Shown here piece by piece: positions 1-8,838 of a stretch of DNA of 64,000 nucleotides. Position numbers and translations under genes: made by a program. Source of the DNA: Rhodocyclaceae bacterium. GTDB taxonomy: Bacteria > Pseudomonadota > Gammaproteobacteria > Burkholderiales > Rhodocyclaceae. Position 1 is the first letter of the stretch. Every line of letters begins with the position of its first letter. The notes below the pieces were generated by a model. It saw only the letters and a program-made list of their open reading frames with translations. It searched no databases and was not told the DNA's origin. The stretch is from the NCBI GenBank assembly GCA_020445745.1, contig JAGRGB010000053.1:48686-112685 (forward strand). The letters are read 5' to 3'.

Positions 1-1185
1 ATGCCGCGTTACCTGTTCGGCGCGAGGGATCTCGACAACCTGAGGGCCTACCTGCGGCATCTGGAGAAGCGGGCGGCACGCGGCGTTGGCGACATGCATG
101 TTCAGATCGGCACGCTGCTGCCGCTGCGCGGCCCGCTGGCCGACGCCGGCAAGGCGGTGCGCGGCATGCTGGAGGCCTACTTCGCCCGAGTCAATGCCGC
201 CGGCGGAATCTATGGTCGCCGCCTCGAACTGGTAGTGGCCGAGTATGCCAACGATGCCGAGCGCAGCGTAGACAATCTGGGTCACGCCCTCGACGATGGC
301 GACGGCGTGTTTGCACTGCTGTCGCCGTTCGCCGCCGGCTTCGAGCGCCGCCTGACCGATCTCGCCAAGGCGCGGGATCTGCCGGTCGTGGCGCCGGTGG
401 TGCTGGTGCCGGACAATCGCCCGGCCGCCAACAGCCACGTCTTCCATCTGCTGTCCGGTGGTACCGAGCTGGCGCGGGTGCTGGCCGACTATGCGCGCGC
501 GACGCTCGAGCTGGACAACCGGGACATCGTGCTGGTGCAGTCGGCCGGGAGCGCCTGGGACGGCGCGGCGCAGGATGTCAGCGCCCATCTCGAGCGCGGT
601 GGCGACGGCAGTCCGGGTCGGACGCTGTTTCGTCGCGGCCTGACAGATCTCGATGGCATGGCGGCGAAGCTCGAGGCCGACGGCGCCAAGGCGGTGATCC
701 TGCTCGGCGGCGATCTCGATCCCGCGGTTTTCGCTGCCGCCGCTGCCCGCAACGACTGGTATCCGGAATTGCTGGTGCCGGGCCCGTTCGCTTCGCAGGA
801 TGTGATGGCATTGCCGCCAGGCTTCGACGGCAAGGTCTTCGTCGCCTATCCGAGCTTGCCCACCGACCGCGACAAGGCCACCTGGCAAGACTACCTCGCG
901 CTGCTCGCCGAGGCCGGCATCGACCGCGCCCCCCATGCCACGCTGGTGGCGAGCTATGCGGGCGCCGAACTGCTGGTCGAGGCGCTGAAGCGGGCCGGGC
1001 GCGAACTCAGCCGCGAGGCGATGGTGCTCGGCCTCGAGAAGATCCAGGGCTTCGAGTCGGGGCTGCTGCCACCGCTCACCTACAACACGACCCGCCGCGT
1101 CGGGGCCCTCGGCGGCTACGTCGTTGCCGTCGATCTCGCGAAGCGGGTGTATCGGCCGATCGGGCCGTGGCGCAGCCTCGACTGA
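1..1185 (+). CDS. Periplasmic substrate-binding protein with N-terminal cytochrome c remnant (5' truncated)
   Basis: The frame is open from the first base, so the true start is probably outside the window. Residues 1-25 (MPRYLFGARDLDNLRAYLRH) look like the last helix of a class I cytochrome c, where Met-Pro is the axial-ligand loop and the L..YLR helix closes the fold. From about residue 34 the protein is a type I periplasmic-binding fold of the branched-chain amino-acid (LivJ-like) family: IGTLLPLRGPLADAGKA, then NAAGGIYGRRLELV, then the usual two-lobed alternation to the end. It probably binds a small ligand in the periplasm and may pass electrons through the haem domain. The ligand is unknown. 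The PBP fold is seen clearly; the cytochrome part is inferred from about 25 residues. Confidence 0.75.
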   Translation: MPRYLFGARDLDNLRAYLRHLEKRAARGVGDMHVQIGTLLPLRGPLADAGKAVRGMLEAYFARVNAAGGIYGRRLELVVAEYANDAERSVDNLGHALDDGDGVFALLSPFAAGFERRLTDLAKARDLPVVAPVVLVPDNRPAANSHVFHLLSGGTELARVLADYARATLELDNRDIVLVQSAGSAWDGAAQDVSAHLERGGDGSPGRTLFRRGLTDLDGMAAKLEADGAKAVILLGGDLDPAVFAAAAARNDWYPELLVPGPFASQDVMALPPGFDGKVFVAYPSLPTDRDKATWQDYLALLAEAGIDRAPHATLVASYAGAELLVEALKRAGRELSREAMVLGLEKIQGFESGLLPPLTYNTTRRVGALGGYVVAVDLAKRVYRPIGPWRSLD

Positions 1186-1241
1186 CACGCGGGCGTTCGA
1201 GTCGATCCGGCATCTGATCTCGTAGAGACAAGGACTTGCAC

Positions 1242-1659
1242 ATGGAACGCAGAGAACTCCTGATCGGAATTGCCGGAGCCGCACTGGCCAGCCTCGCGCG
1301 CGTTCGCGCAGCACGAGCACCATCACCCGGCCGGCAGCCTTGCGCGAGACAGTTTGGTGGATGCCGCTGGCGCCTGCGTGGCACGCGCCGAGGCGTGCCT
1401 GGCCCACTGCCTGGTGCTGATGGGCGACGGAGACACGGCGATCGCCGCGTGCGCCCGCTCGGTCAATGAGACCATCACCGCCTGCACGGCACTGCAGAAG
1501 CTGGCCGCACAGAACTCGAGCCATGCGCCGAAGATGGCCGTGCTGACCGAGGAGATTTGTCGCGCCTGCGAGGACGAGTGCCGCAAGTAAGAGGACGAGC
1601 ACGCCGAATGCAGGGCCAGCGCCGATTGCGCCAAGGCGTGCAAGGGTCTTTCCGCCTGA
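1242..1659 (+). pseudogene. Broken four-helix-bundle copper storage protein (Csp/DUF326 type)
   Basis: An ATG with AAGGA upstream opens a Tat-like signal (MERRELLIGIAGAALASLA). The frame then shifts by one base in the CG-rich run near 1297-1306 and continues as a Cys-rich bundle with CVARAEACLAHC, AACARSVNETITAC and ICRACEDECRK. A TAA at 1588-1590 follows, and the same frame then goes on with HAECRASADCAKAC to a TGA at 1657-1659. The Cys spacing is that of Csp proteins, which fill a four-helix bundle with many Cu(I) ions. Two independent lesions suggest a pseudogene. Sequencing error in the GC run could explain the shift but not easily the TAA. A downstream TTG at 1270 could start a short soluble product. 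Confidence 0.7.
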
Positions 1660-1829
1660 GCGCCCTGTCGTGACACGGCGAATTGCCGAGGGTCGATAGA
1701 TGACGAACCGTAGGCTGCCTTCGCGTTGGACGCAGGAATTGTCGATCGGCCGCTCGGACCGCGGCGCAACCTGGCCTGGCTCGGCGTCGGCCGGCCGGCG
1801 GCTGGCGAACTGGTCGCCGCCGTCGGGGC

Positions 1830-2132
1830 GCATGCGGCAGCGAATGTCCGGCGCGTCGTCCGATTCCATTCGGCGACGGAGCCATGGCGATCGCGACCTG
1901 GGCAAGTCCGGTGAATGTAGCCATGGCCGCCTGCGAGACCGGCCGGCAACTCGTCGTGCACAAATCATCGCATGCGAGAATGCCGGCTGCGTCGGCCAGG
2001 AAGATCTGCACGGCCAGCGTGGACGAGTGCCGCAGGAACGACGACAAGCATGCCGGGTGCAAGGTGTGCGCCAAGTGGGGTGCCGAATGTGCAAAGACCT
2101 GGCGGGTCTGCGCGGTGTGGTCGCCGTCGTGA
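1830..2132 (+). pseudogene. Second, decayed copper storage protein (Csp-type) remnant
   Basis: This stretch aligns without large gaps to the Csp-like gene just upstream: GDGAMAIAT against GDGDTAIAA, SSHARM against SSHAPK, ICTASVDECRRN against ICRACEDECRK, and DDKHAGCKVCAKWGAECAK against EDEHAECRASADCAKAC. Several positions that carry Cys in the neighbour or in the family are Trp, Ser or Arg here (AIATW, CTAS). No signal peptide or good start is found in frame; the nearest ATG is at 1884, inside the bundle. It is best read as the decayed half of a tandem duplication. A short truncated protein from 1884 remains possible. Confidence 0.5.
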
Positions 2133-2148
2133 GGCGTCGCGGATCGCG

Positions 2149-2544
2149 ATGCGAATGCCGCTGACGACGCGCCGATCGCCTCGGCAGCCCGCGCCGGCCG
2201 GCCCGTTACATGCCGGTCGTATCGCGCGTGCGCTGGTCTTGCTGTTCCTGCTGCTGCAGGCGCTGCCGCTGGCCCACGCGCTCCTGCAGCAATTCGATCC
2301 GCTGCTCGGCGACATCTGCGTCGCGGTCGACGCCGACGAAGGCGGATCGCCGTCCGGCAGCGAACACCACGGCGGCTGCGGGACCTGCTGCTGTGGCGGT
2401 GCCTCCCCCCTGCCGGGCAATGACCCGGCGCGGGCGCTATGCCCCGCGGTGCAGCCGCTCGCGCAGCGATCCGTCCCATATTCCCCGTCGACGGGTGCGG
2501 ACTTCGCCCGTCCGTGGTCACGGGCGCCTCCCCGCTCCAGCTGA
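2149..2544 (+). CDS. DUF2946-like small secreted Cys/His protein
   Basis: The product is about 131 residues. After a basic N-terminus comes a hydrophobic signal/anchor (ALVLLFLLLQALPLAHALL, about residues 27-45), then ICVAVDADEG and a metal-binding-like cluster HHGGCGTCCCGG near residue 80. A short leader, an 'IC.A' motif and an HH/C cluster are typical of DUF2946, a family often next to copper or TonB genes. The start is uncertain: ATG at 2149 is used here and ATG at 2155 is as good. The gene lies between Csp remnants and a His-rich outer-membrane protein, so a role in periplasmic copper handling is a reasonable inference, not shown. Confidence 0.6.
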   Translation: MRMPLTTRRSPRQPAPAGPLHAGRIARALVLLFLLLQALPLAHALLQQFDPLLGDICVAVDADEGGSPSGSEHHGGCGTCCCGGASPLPGNDPARALCPAVQPLAQRSVPYSPSTGADFARPWSRAPPRSS

Positions 2545-2643
2545 ACCGCCACCCGCCAGTGCGGCGTCATTGACGACGCCCGCCACGTTCAGCCTTGTTT
2601 GCGCAGCGCGAGGCCCATGCCCATGCGCGCGCGGGAGATGTTC

Positions 2644-3609
2644 ATGCACCAGTCCGTCCGGCCCCTCGCGGCCACCCTCGTTGCCGCTTCGGCGTTCTTC
2701 GCCGGCAGCACCCAAGCGTCCTGCGGAGCCGCCTTCTGCAGTGTCAATACCACCAGCGGCATGATCGACCTGCCGGCCGAAGGCCAGACCCGTGTCGACC
2801 TGCGATTCGAGTTCATCGACCAGAACCAGCCGCGCAGCGGCAGCCGCGACGTCGCGGTCGGCGAGATCTCGGCGCATCACGACGAAGTTCGCACGATCAA
2901 CCGGAATCTGCTGGCGACGGTTGATCACGTCTTCGTCGGCGGCTGGCAGCTGGGACTGACCCTGCCGGTGGTCGATCGCAGTCACACCCACATCCACAAT
3001 CATCATCACGAAGGGGCGGTGCTGCACCTGAACGACCACTGGGACTTCACCGAGATCGGCGATCTGCGCGTGGACGTTCTCCGCGCCCTGGTCCGCGATC
3101 ATCACCAGCAGGTGGCGGTGCGCCTCGGAGTCAAGCTGCCGACCGGCAGTACGACCGTCACCAACGACGACGGTGACGAGGCCGAGCGCAGCCTGCAGCC
3201 CGGCAGCGGCACGACCGACCTGGTGCTGGGCGGCTACTGGCGCCGGGTGCTGCAGGGCGGCGGCGCCGCGTCGATCGGCATGGCCGCGCAATTCGCTACC
3301 GGCGAGCACGACGACTACCGGCCCGGTCATCGCCTCCAGTTCGACCTCGGCTACGAGCATCCGCTGACGCCACGCCTGACGCTGCCGGTACAACTGAACG
3401 TGTTGCTGAAGGCGCGTGACCAGGGCGAGGAGGCGGAGCCGGAGGACAGCGGCCTGCAGACGATCGCCCTGAGCCCGGGATTGAGCTTCGAGGCCGGGGG
3501 TGGCTTGCGGCTCTACGGGTTCTACCAGCGGCCGCTCTACCAACACGTCCATGGTGTCCAGTTGACCGCCCACTGGAGTGCAGTGCTGGGCGCCAGCTAC
3601 ACGTTCTGA
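2644..3609 (+). CDS. Outer-membrane beta-barrel, transporter-like, His-rich
   Basis: A protein of about 321 residues with a signal peptide (MHQSVRPLAATLVAASAFFA) and a sequence dominated by alternating amphipathic strands, ending in an aromatic residue (GASYTF) as outer-membrane barrels do. It resembles the MetA/phenol-pathway 'transporter' barrel group. A His-rich loop (SHTHIHNHHHEGAVLHLNDH) at about residues 118-137 and a further DHHQQ suggest metal contact. Start chosen at 2644 because GGGAG at 2632-2636 is well spaced; upstream in-frame starts lack a signal. With the Csp and DUF2946 genes it forms a likely metal-linked set. Substrate unknown. Confidence 0.7.
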   Translation: MHQSVRPLAATLVAASAFFAGSTQASCGAAFCSVNTTSGMIDLPAEGQTRVDLRFEFIDQNQPRSGSRDVAVGEISAHHDEVRTINRNLLATVDHVFVGGWQLGLTLPVVDRSHTHIHNHHHEGAVLHLNDHWDFTEIGDLRVDVLRALVRDHHQQVAVRLGVKLPTGSTTVTNDDGDEAERSLQPGSGTTDLVLGGYWRRVLQGGGAASIGMAAQFATGEHDDYRPGHRLQFDLGYEHPLTPRLTLPVQLNVLLKARDQGEEAEPEDSGLQTIALSPGLSFEAGGGLRLYGFYQRPLYQHVHGVQLTAHWSAVLGASYTF

Positions 3610-3715
3610 TTCGCGGATCCGGTGGCCATCGGGGGCACGCCCGCGTCGCGGGTTGCCCGCGACAGCGTCAACGCAGCGTCGGGCGCGGCCGCCGGCGGCC
3701 CGCCCGGCTGCCCGA

Positions 3716-4240
3716 TCAGGCCGCGCGGCAATGCGCGGCGCTCACTGCCAGCCAGGTCTGCTGGAGGATCATCGCGTCGCTGCTGGCGCGGTGGCGCACA
3801 CAGGGCAGTTGTCGCAGCAGGCGGTCCTTGGTCGCATGCCAGGCCGCCGCCTGGGCGTCGTCGAGCAGCGCGCGCACCGACTCGAGGCGAAAATGCTGGA
3901 CCATCTCCGCTTCGTCGAACAGCTTCGCCAGCCACGGCATGTCGTTGCCCCAGGCGTCGGAATAGGCCGTCTGGCCGGCAAGCCGTTCGTTCAGAGCGCC
4001 GGCCACCTCGCGGGCAGGGCGTCCGAGCGAGTTCAGGCGGCTTCGCGGGATGCCGTGGATCCGTTCGGCCGAAGAATCCCAGTGCGTCCATGTCGCCGCC
4101 GGGCGGATCAGCCAGCAGTGCCGCGTGCCGTCGGCGAGAACGATGCCGACCTCGACCGGATAGCTGCCGCGTCCGAGTCCGGAAGCTTCGACGTCGATGA
4201 ATGGCGGAGGGGGGGCCGGGAAGGCACTTGCTGGTTTCAT
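3716..4240 (-). CDS. DnaQ-like DEDDh 3'-5' exonuclease family protein
   Basis: About 174 residues carrying the DEDDh exonuclease signature: motif I FIDVEASG (D and E) at about residue 14, a motif II region around YSDAWGND, and motif III HRASSD with the His five residues before the Asp. It lacks polymerase or other domains, so it is a small stand-alone RNase T/DnaQ-type nuclease acting on nucleic-acid 3' ends; the substrate cannot be told. An in-frame start at 4345 would add a poorly structured 35 residues. ATG 4240 is preferred because the fold begins soon after it. Divergent from the kinase at 4530. Confidence 0.75.
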   Translation of the reverse strand: MKPASAFPAPPPPFIDVEASGLGRGSYPVEVGIVLADGTRHCWLIRPAATWTHWDSSAERIHGIPRSRLNSLGRPAREVAGALNERLAGQTAYSDAWGNDMPWLAKLFDEAEMVQHFRLESVRALLDDAQAAAWHATKDRLLRQLPCVRHRASSDAMILQQTWLAVSAAHCRAA

Positions 4241-4529
4241 CAGGATCCGGTCTGCTCGGGCGCCGGGCGGCAACCCGAGTCGCGGCCTCTTCCGGTTGTG
4301 GTTCGGACAGTCTTCGTTGGATGTCTTGTCGGCGCGACGCGGCACCGACTTTAGGCCATCCGCAGCGCCGCAGCCGGGCGACCGGGCTGGCCTGTGACCG
4401 AACCCGCGGCATATCCGTCCCGCGCCAGGGCCTCGACGACGCCGACATGTCTATTGCATGGATGGCGTGGTGGTCAGCTGCACGGGGCGACCGCGGTATC
4501 CGGATTCAAGCCTGGGCACGAGGATGCCG

Positions 4530-5960
4530 ATGAAACGGCATTGCCGCATTGCCCGAACCAGCATGCTCGAGCCACCGCCGCCGGCCGGCCGCGAAGACCC
4601 GCCGACGATCGACCAGAAGATTCTCGATGCCCAGGTGCGCACGCTTCAGCGCAACGTGCCGTCGATGGTCGGCGGCACGCTGATCACCGCATTTGCGACG
4701 GTTCATTTCTTCTCGGCGACGATGCCGCCCGGCGTCGACCTCCACCACTGGCTCGCCGCAATGATCGTGATCAGTGGGATTCGACTCGTGGTCATGTGGC
4801 TGTGGCGGTGTGATCCGGACGCCGGGCGCCGGCCTGCCCACTGGGCCCGCTGGCTGCTGGCATTGGCTGCATTGAGCGGCCTGGCCTGGGGTTCGCTGGC
4901 GACCGTATTCATGCCGACCGAGGCCAGTGCCTACCGTCCGGTGATGGTGAGCCTGCTGATGGGCGTGTCGGCCGCGGTGGTGGTCTCCCAGGTCACGCTC
5001 TACCGTGCTTTCGCGATCTTCCTGGTGTTCATGCTGGTGCCCGCGCTGCTGAGCTTCGCGTTGCTTTCCGGCGACGTCGCGCGGATGCTGGCAACCATGC
5101 TGGGTATCTTCCTGGTGCTGCTGCTGGTCGGCGGGCGTCGCAGCGCGGACGCCAGCACGCGCTCGTTGCGATTGCAGATCGAACTGCGGGAGCTGGCCCA
5201 GGCAGAGGAGCGGGCGCGCCTTTCCGCCGAACGCGCCAATGCGGCCAAGAGCCAGTTCCTGATGAACATGTCCCACGAGCTGCGCACACCGATGCATGCG
5301 GTCATGGCCTACGCGCGGCTGGGTGCCACGCTCAGCGGCGAACCGCGCATTCGCGGCTACCTGGAGCGCATCCACACCAGCGCCAACGGGTTGCTGGTCC
5401 TGCTCGGCGACCTGCTCGACCTGGCCAGCCTCGAGACCGGGCACATGGCGTTCAGGATGCGGCCAAAGGATCCGCTGGCGCTGGTGGAGCGCGTTGCCGC
5501 CGAGTTCGCGCACCAGGTCAGCGACCGCGGCATTCGGCTGGAAATCGTCGCGGCCGATCATCTGCCGATGGTGCCGCTCGACCCATCGCGCGTCGCGCAG
5601 GTGGTCCGCAATCTGATTGCCAACGCGTTCCGCCATTCACCGGATCACGGCACGATCTCGATCGTGCTCGAGGTCGCCGATCGCAAGCGCCGACGCGAAC
5701 TGGTGCTGCGCGTCCGCGACGAGGGGGTCGGCATTCCGGACGACGAACTCGAGGTGGTATTCGAAAAGTTCGTGCAGGGCCGCAACACCCGCAGCGGCGC
5801 GGGTGGGGTCGGCCTGGGGCTGGCGCTGTGCCGGGAAATCGTCGATGCCCATGGCGGCCGCATCCAGGCGCTTCCCAATGACGGCGGCGCCCTGCTCGAA
5901 GTCGTTCTGCCGCTGCCGCAGGCGGCCTCCGCGGAAAAGCCGCCGGCGATGGCGGCGTGA
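4530..5960 (+). CDS. Membrane sensor histidine kinase (HisKA/HATPase_c)
   Basis: About 476 residues. Roughly six hydrophobic segments fill residues 40-205, followed by a coiled coil (ELAQAEERARLSAERANAAK). The dimerisation/phosphoacceptor box MSHELRTPMHAV follows with His249, then the catalytic domain with N box NLIANAFRHSP, G1 DEGVGIP, F box FEKF and G2 GVGLGLAL. No receiver or HAMP is visible. The membrane region has no recognised sensor fold, so the signal is unknown. Start at ATG 4530 has GAGG six bases upstream; ATG 4563 is possible. There is no response regulator beside it, so it is an orphan kinase here. Confidence 0.85.
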   Translation: MKRHCRIARTSMLEPPPPAGREDPPTIDQKILDAQVRTLQRNVPSMVGGTLITAFATVHFFSATMPPGVDLHHWLAAMIVISGIRLVVMWLWRCDPDAGRRPAHWARWLLALAALSGLAWGSLATVFMPTEASAYRPVMVSLLMGVSAAVVVSQVTLYRAFAIFLVFMLVPALLSFALLSGDVARMLATMLGIFLVLLLVGGRRSADASTRSLRLQIELRELAQAEERARLSAERANAAKSQFLMNMSHELRTPMHAVMAYARLGATLSGEPRIRGYLERIHTSANGLLVLLGDLLDLASLETGHMAFRMRPKDPLALVERVAAEFAHQVSDRGIRLEIVAADHLPMVPLDPSRVAQVVRNLIANAFRHSPDHGTISIVLEVADRKRRRELVLRVRDEGVGIPDDELEVVFEKFVQGRNTRSGAGGVGLGLALCREIVDAHGGRIQALPNDGGALLEVVLPLPQAASAEKPPAMAA

Positions 5961-5984
5961 GTTCCGCCGTCGCGCGACGCCAGG

Positions 5985-6821
5985 TCAGATCGGCCGGCCG
6001 TCGCCCAGCGGCAACAGTCGACCGAGCAGGCGGGCGGCGTCGAACAGTGTTCCGTCGAAGGCGGCCACGCCGATTTCGTGGAACCGTCTGCCCGCCGGGC
6101 TCTCCAGGAACTCGACGTAGGATGCCAGTTGCTCGTCCGACAGGCTCCGGTAGGTGTCCGCGGACATCGCCAGGGACAGCTCGCCGAAAGCGTCGCTCAA
6201 GGCCGGCCGGCTGACCTCGATGCGGCCGCGCAATTCGTCGAGGACCGCGGCATCGGCTGCCTGTCCACGGGCAAGGCGGGCGCCGTATTCGAGCCCGATG
6301 GTGGTGTTGATGACCACGTCCTCTGCCATCTGTACTGCCCGGGAGGCGTTGATCGCCCGCTCCAGCAGGGTCCGGCGCGCGGGCGGCAGTGCCGCGACCC
6401 GGGCCGCATTGTCGGCGATGATGCGTTCGTTGGTGCGCTCGTCGTCGAGGCCGGCTGTCTCTAGCCGCGAGATTTCCGCGCCGAGATCGCTCCGATACCA
6501 GCGCAGCAGATCCCGGGCCTGGTCCGGCTGCAGTTCGCGGGTGAGCCGTTCGAGCACCGAGGCGCGCATCCGGGGCGCCGAATAGGCGCTATCGACGGCC
6601 GCCTCGATCTGCGCCCGGTGTGCCGCGGGAAGCTCCCCGCCGCCAGCCGCGAATCCCTTGCGGAATCCTGCCTGCACTTGCCCCGGCAGATACTCCAGCA
6701 CGTGCGCCATGCCGGAGAGGTCGATCAACAGGATCGCGGTTTCCGAAGCGATCTCGGCCGTCGCGAGCGTGGCCCGCAGGCAGAGCATTGCGGCCAGGCC
6801 GAGGTGAAGCATGCTGCGCAT
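5985..6821 (-). CDS. DUF2059-family periplasmic protein
   Basis: About 278 residues with an N-terminal signal (MRSMLHLGLAAMLCLRATLA, cut near residue 22) and an otherwise helical, charged sequence. Near residues 210-255 it has the DUF2059 hallmark: SADTYRSLSDEQLASYVEFLESPAGRRF-type segments, here split by a YVEFLESPAGR core. DUF2059 proteins are exported and of unknown function. GGAGG lies six bases before the ATG. It is convergent with the kinase gene upstream in coordinates, 25 bp from its stop. No catalytic motif is seen. Confidence 0.75.
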   Translation of the reverse strand: MRSMLHLGLAAMLCLRATLATAEIASETAILLIDLSGMAHVLEYLPGQVQAGFRKGFAAGGGELPAAHRAQIEAAVDSAYSAPRMRASVLERLTRELQPDQARDLLRWYRSDLGAEISRLETAGLDDERTNERIIADNAARVAALPPARRTLLERAINASRAVQMAEDVVINTTIGLEYGARLARGQAADAAVLDELRGRIEVSRPALSDAFGELSLAMSADTYRSLSDEQLASYVEFLESPAGRRFHEIGVAAFDGTLFDAARLLGRLLPLGDGRPI

Positions 6822-6896
6822 CGCGGCCTCCGGGTCGAATTCGATGTGTCCGACCCGGCATGATACTGAACGGCCGCCCCGATCATGCAGCTTGCA

Positions 6897-7544
6897 TCAA
6901 AAACTTTGTGGCTGACGAGGGGCGCCGCGGCGTGCCGCCAGTGCTGTGAGCTGGCGGTCATGGGCCGGTGCCAGCGCAAGCAGCGTGGCGAGGGCGCCGA
7001 GCAGTGCGCAGAACATGTCCGACTGGGTATCCCACGGATCACCCTGGGTGCCGAGGAACTCGTCGGCGCCCTGGCCCATCGCCAGCGCTGCCCACCACTC
7101 GATCAATTCGTAGCTGGCACTGATCGCCAGCACCACGCAGACCACCAGGAAGCCGGTCATCCGACGGCCGCGCACGTAGCTTCCGCGGATCAGGATCTCC
7201 CTTGCGGCGAGGGCAGGCACCAGACCCTGGAAGAAATGGCCGATCTTGTCGTAGGGATTGCGCGCGAGCTCGAGCCAGTCCGCGAGGTATTGGCCGAGGG
7301 GGACGCGGGCATAGGTGTAGGTGCCGCCCAGTATCAGCACCAGCGAGTGCACCAGGATGCCGACGTAGAGCAGAGTGGTCAGCGGGAAGCGGCGCGCGGT
7401 GAGCCACAGCACCGGCACCACCAGCATCACCGGCAGAACTTCCATCAGCCAGGTCAGCCGGTCGAAGGGGTCGATCGCCGAGGCCGCCAGGGCGGTGACC
7501 AGGAGCATCGTGATCGGCAGCAGCGGCGCCGGGCGGACGATCAT
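6897..7544 (-). CDS. DUF2238 (YjdF-type) inner-membrane protein
   Basis: About 215 residues with six to seven hydrophobic helices. The conserved DUF2238 polar motifs sit between helices: NPYDKIGHFFQG near residue 95, SYELIEWW near residue 142 and GDPWDTQSDMFCALLGA near residue 165. These acidic/His positions are family hallmarks, but no activity is known. Its ATG shares one base with the purT stop (TGATG), so translation is probably coupled to purT. The C-terminus is a short polar tail. Confidence 0.8.
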   Translation of the reverse strand: MIVRPAPLLPITMLLVTALAASAIDPFDRLTWLMEVLPVMLVVPVLWLTARRFPLTTLLYVGILVHSLVLILGGTYTYARVPLGQYLADWLELARNPYDKIGHFFQGLVPALAAREILIRGSYVRGRRMTGFLVVCVVLAISASYELIEWWAALAMGQGADEFLGTQGDPWDTQSDMFCALLGALATLLALAPAHDRQLTALAARRGAPRQPQSF

Positions 7545-8755
7545 CACCTGTCGGCCGCCGACGCGGGCACCGGCCGCACCCGGGATGCCGCCTCCCTGGC
7601 CCGGGCGCGGGCCTCGTCGATGTCGCCGCCATTGGCGGTTGCGACGCCCATGCGACGCTTGACGAAGGCCTCGGGCTTGCCGAACAGGCGCAGATCCGAG
7701 CGCGGTACCGCGAGCGCCTCGGCGACGCCCTCGAAAGCGATGCCATGGGCATCGATGCCGCCGTAGATCACGGCCGAGGCGCCGGGTTCGCGCAAGCCGA
7801 CATCGACCGGCAGTCCGAGAATCGCGCGCGCGTGCAGTTCGAACTCCGAGAAGCGCTGCGAACACAGGGTCACCAGGCCGGTGTCGTGGGGCCTCGGGCT
7901 GACCTCGGAGAACCACACCCGGTCGCCGCGAACGAACAGTTCGACGCCGAACAGGCCGCGACCGCCGAGATTCGAGGTCACGGCGCCGGCGATCTGCCGG
8001 GCGCGGGCCCTGGCGGCCTCGCTCATCCTCTGGGGCTGCCAGGACTCGACATAGTCGCCGGCCACCTGACGATGGCCGATCGGCTCGCAGTAGTGGGTGC
8101 CGACCTCGCCGTCCTCGCCACAGGCGCGTACCGTCAGCTGGGTGATCTCGTATTCGAAGTCGATCAGGCCCTCGACGATCACCCGCCCCTGATCGACACG
8201 GCCGGCCGAGGCCGCGTAGTCCCACGCCGGCGCGACGTCGACCGCGGCGCGCAGCAGCGACTGCCCCTTGCCCGACGAAGACATCACCGGTTTGACGAAG
8301 CACGGAAAGCCGATCTCGGCCACCGCGGCACGAAGCTCGTCGAGGGAGCCGGCGAAGCGGTACGGGGAGGTGGGCAGACCCAGTTCCTCTGCGGCCAGCC
8401 GGCGGATGCCCTCGCGATTCATCGTCAGGCGCGTCGCGCGAGCGGTCGGAATCACCTCGGCGATGCCTTCGTCCTCGATCTGCTGGAGCGTTTCGGTGGC
8501 GATCGCCTCGATCTCCGGCACGACGAGATGAGGCCGCTCCTGCTCGATCAGGGCGCGCAGCGCGCCACCGTCGGACATCTTGATGACGTGGGCGCGGTGG
8601 GCGACCTGATGCGCGGGGGCATCCTGATATCGGTCCACGGCGACGACTTCGACGCCGAGGCGCTGCAGCGCGATGACGACTTCCTTGCCGAGTTCACCGG
8701 CACCGAGCAGCATCACCTTGAGGGCGCTGGCCGTCAGCGGGGTTCCGAACTGCAT
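7544..8755 (-). CDS. purT: Formate-dependent phosphoribosylglycinamide formyltransferase 2
   Basis: About 403 residues, the normal PurT length. An ATP-grasp enzyme that makes formyl-GAR from GAR, formate and ATP in de novo purine synthesis without folate. Visible features: the PreATP-grasp start [22 protein letters not shown], the EIEAIAT segment, ATP-grasp lysine/glycine loop [15 protein letters not shown] near residue 160, [11 protein letters not shown], and [19 protein letters not shown] 8755 has GGAGA about five bases upstream; a start at 8794 would add 13 unmatched residues. First gene of a two-gene unit with the DUF2238 gene. Confidence 0.95.
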   Translation of the reverse strand: MQFGTPLTASALKVMLLGAGELGKEVVIALQRLGVEVVAVDRYQDAPAHQVAHRAHVIKMSDGGALRALIEQERPHLVVPEIEAIATETLQQIEDEGIAEVIPTARATRLTMNREGIRRLAAEELGLPTSPYRFAGSLDELRAAVAEIGFPCFVKPVMSSSGKGQSLLRAAVDVAPAWDYAASAGRVDQGRVIVEGLIDFEYEITQLTVRACGEDGEVGTHYCEPIGHRQVAGDYVESWQPQRMSEAARARARQIAGAVTSNLGGRGLFGVELFVRGDRVWFSEVSPRPHDTGLVTLCSQRFSEFELHARAILGLPVDVGLREPGASAVIYGGIDAHGIAFEGVAEALAVPRSDLRLFGKPEAFVKRRMGVATANGGDIDEARARAREAASRVRPVPASAADR

Positions 8756-8838
8756 GGGATTCTCCTGGTCCGCACGCGCACCAAGGGCGTGCAAGTCCGG
8801 ATTCTATGCGCAGGCGGCAGCGCGGCGCGAACCGCCGC

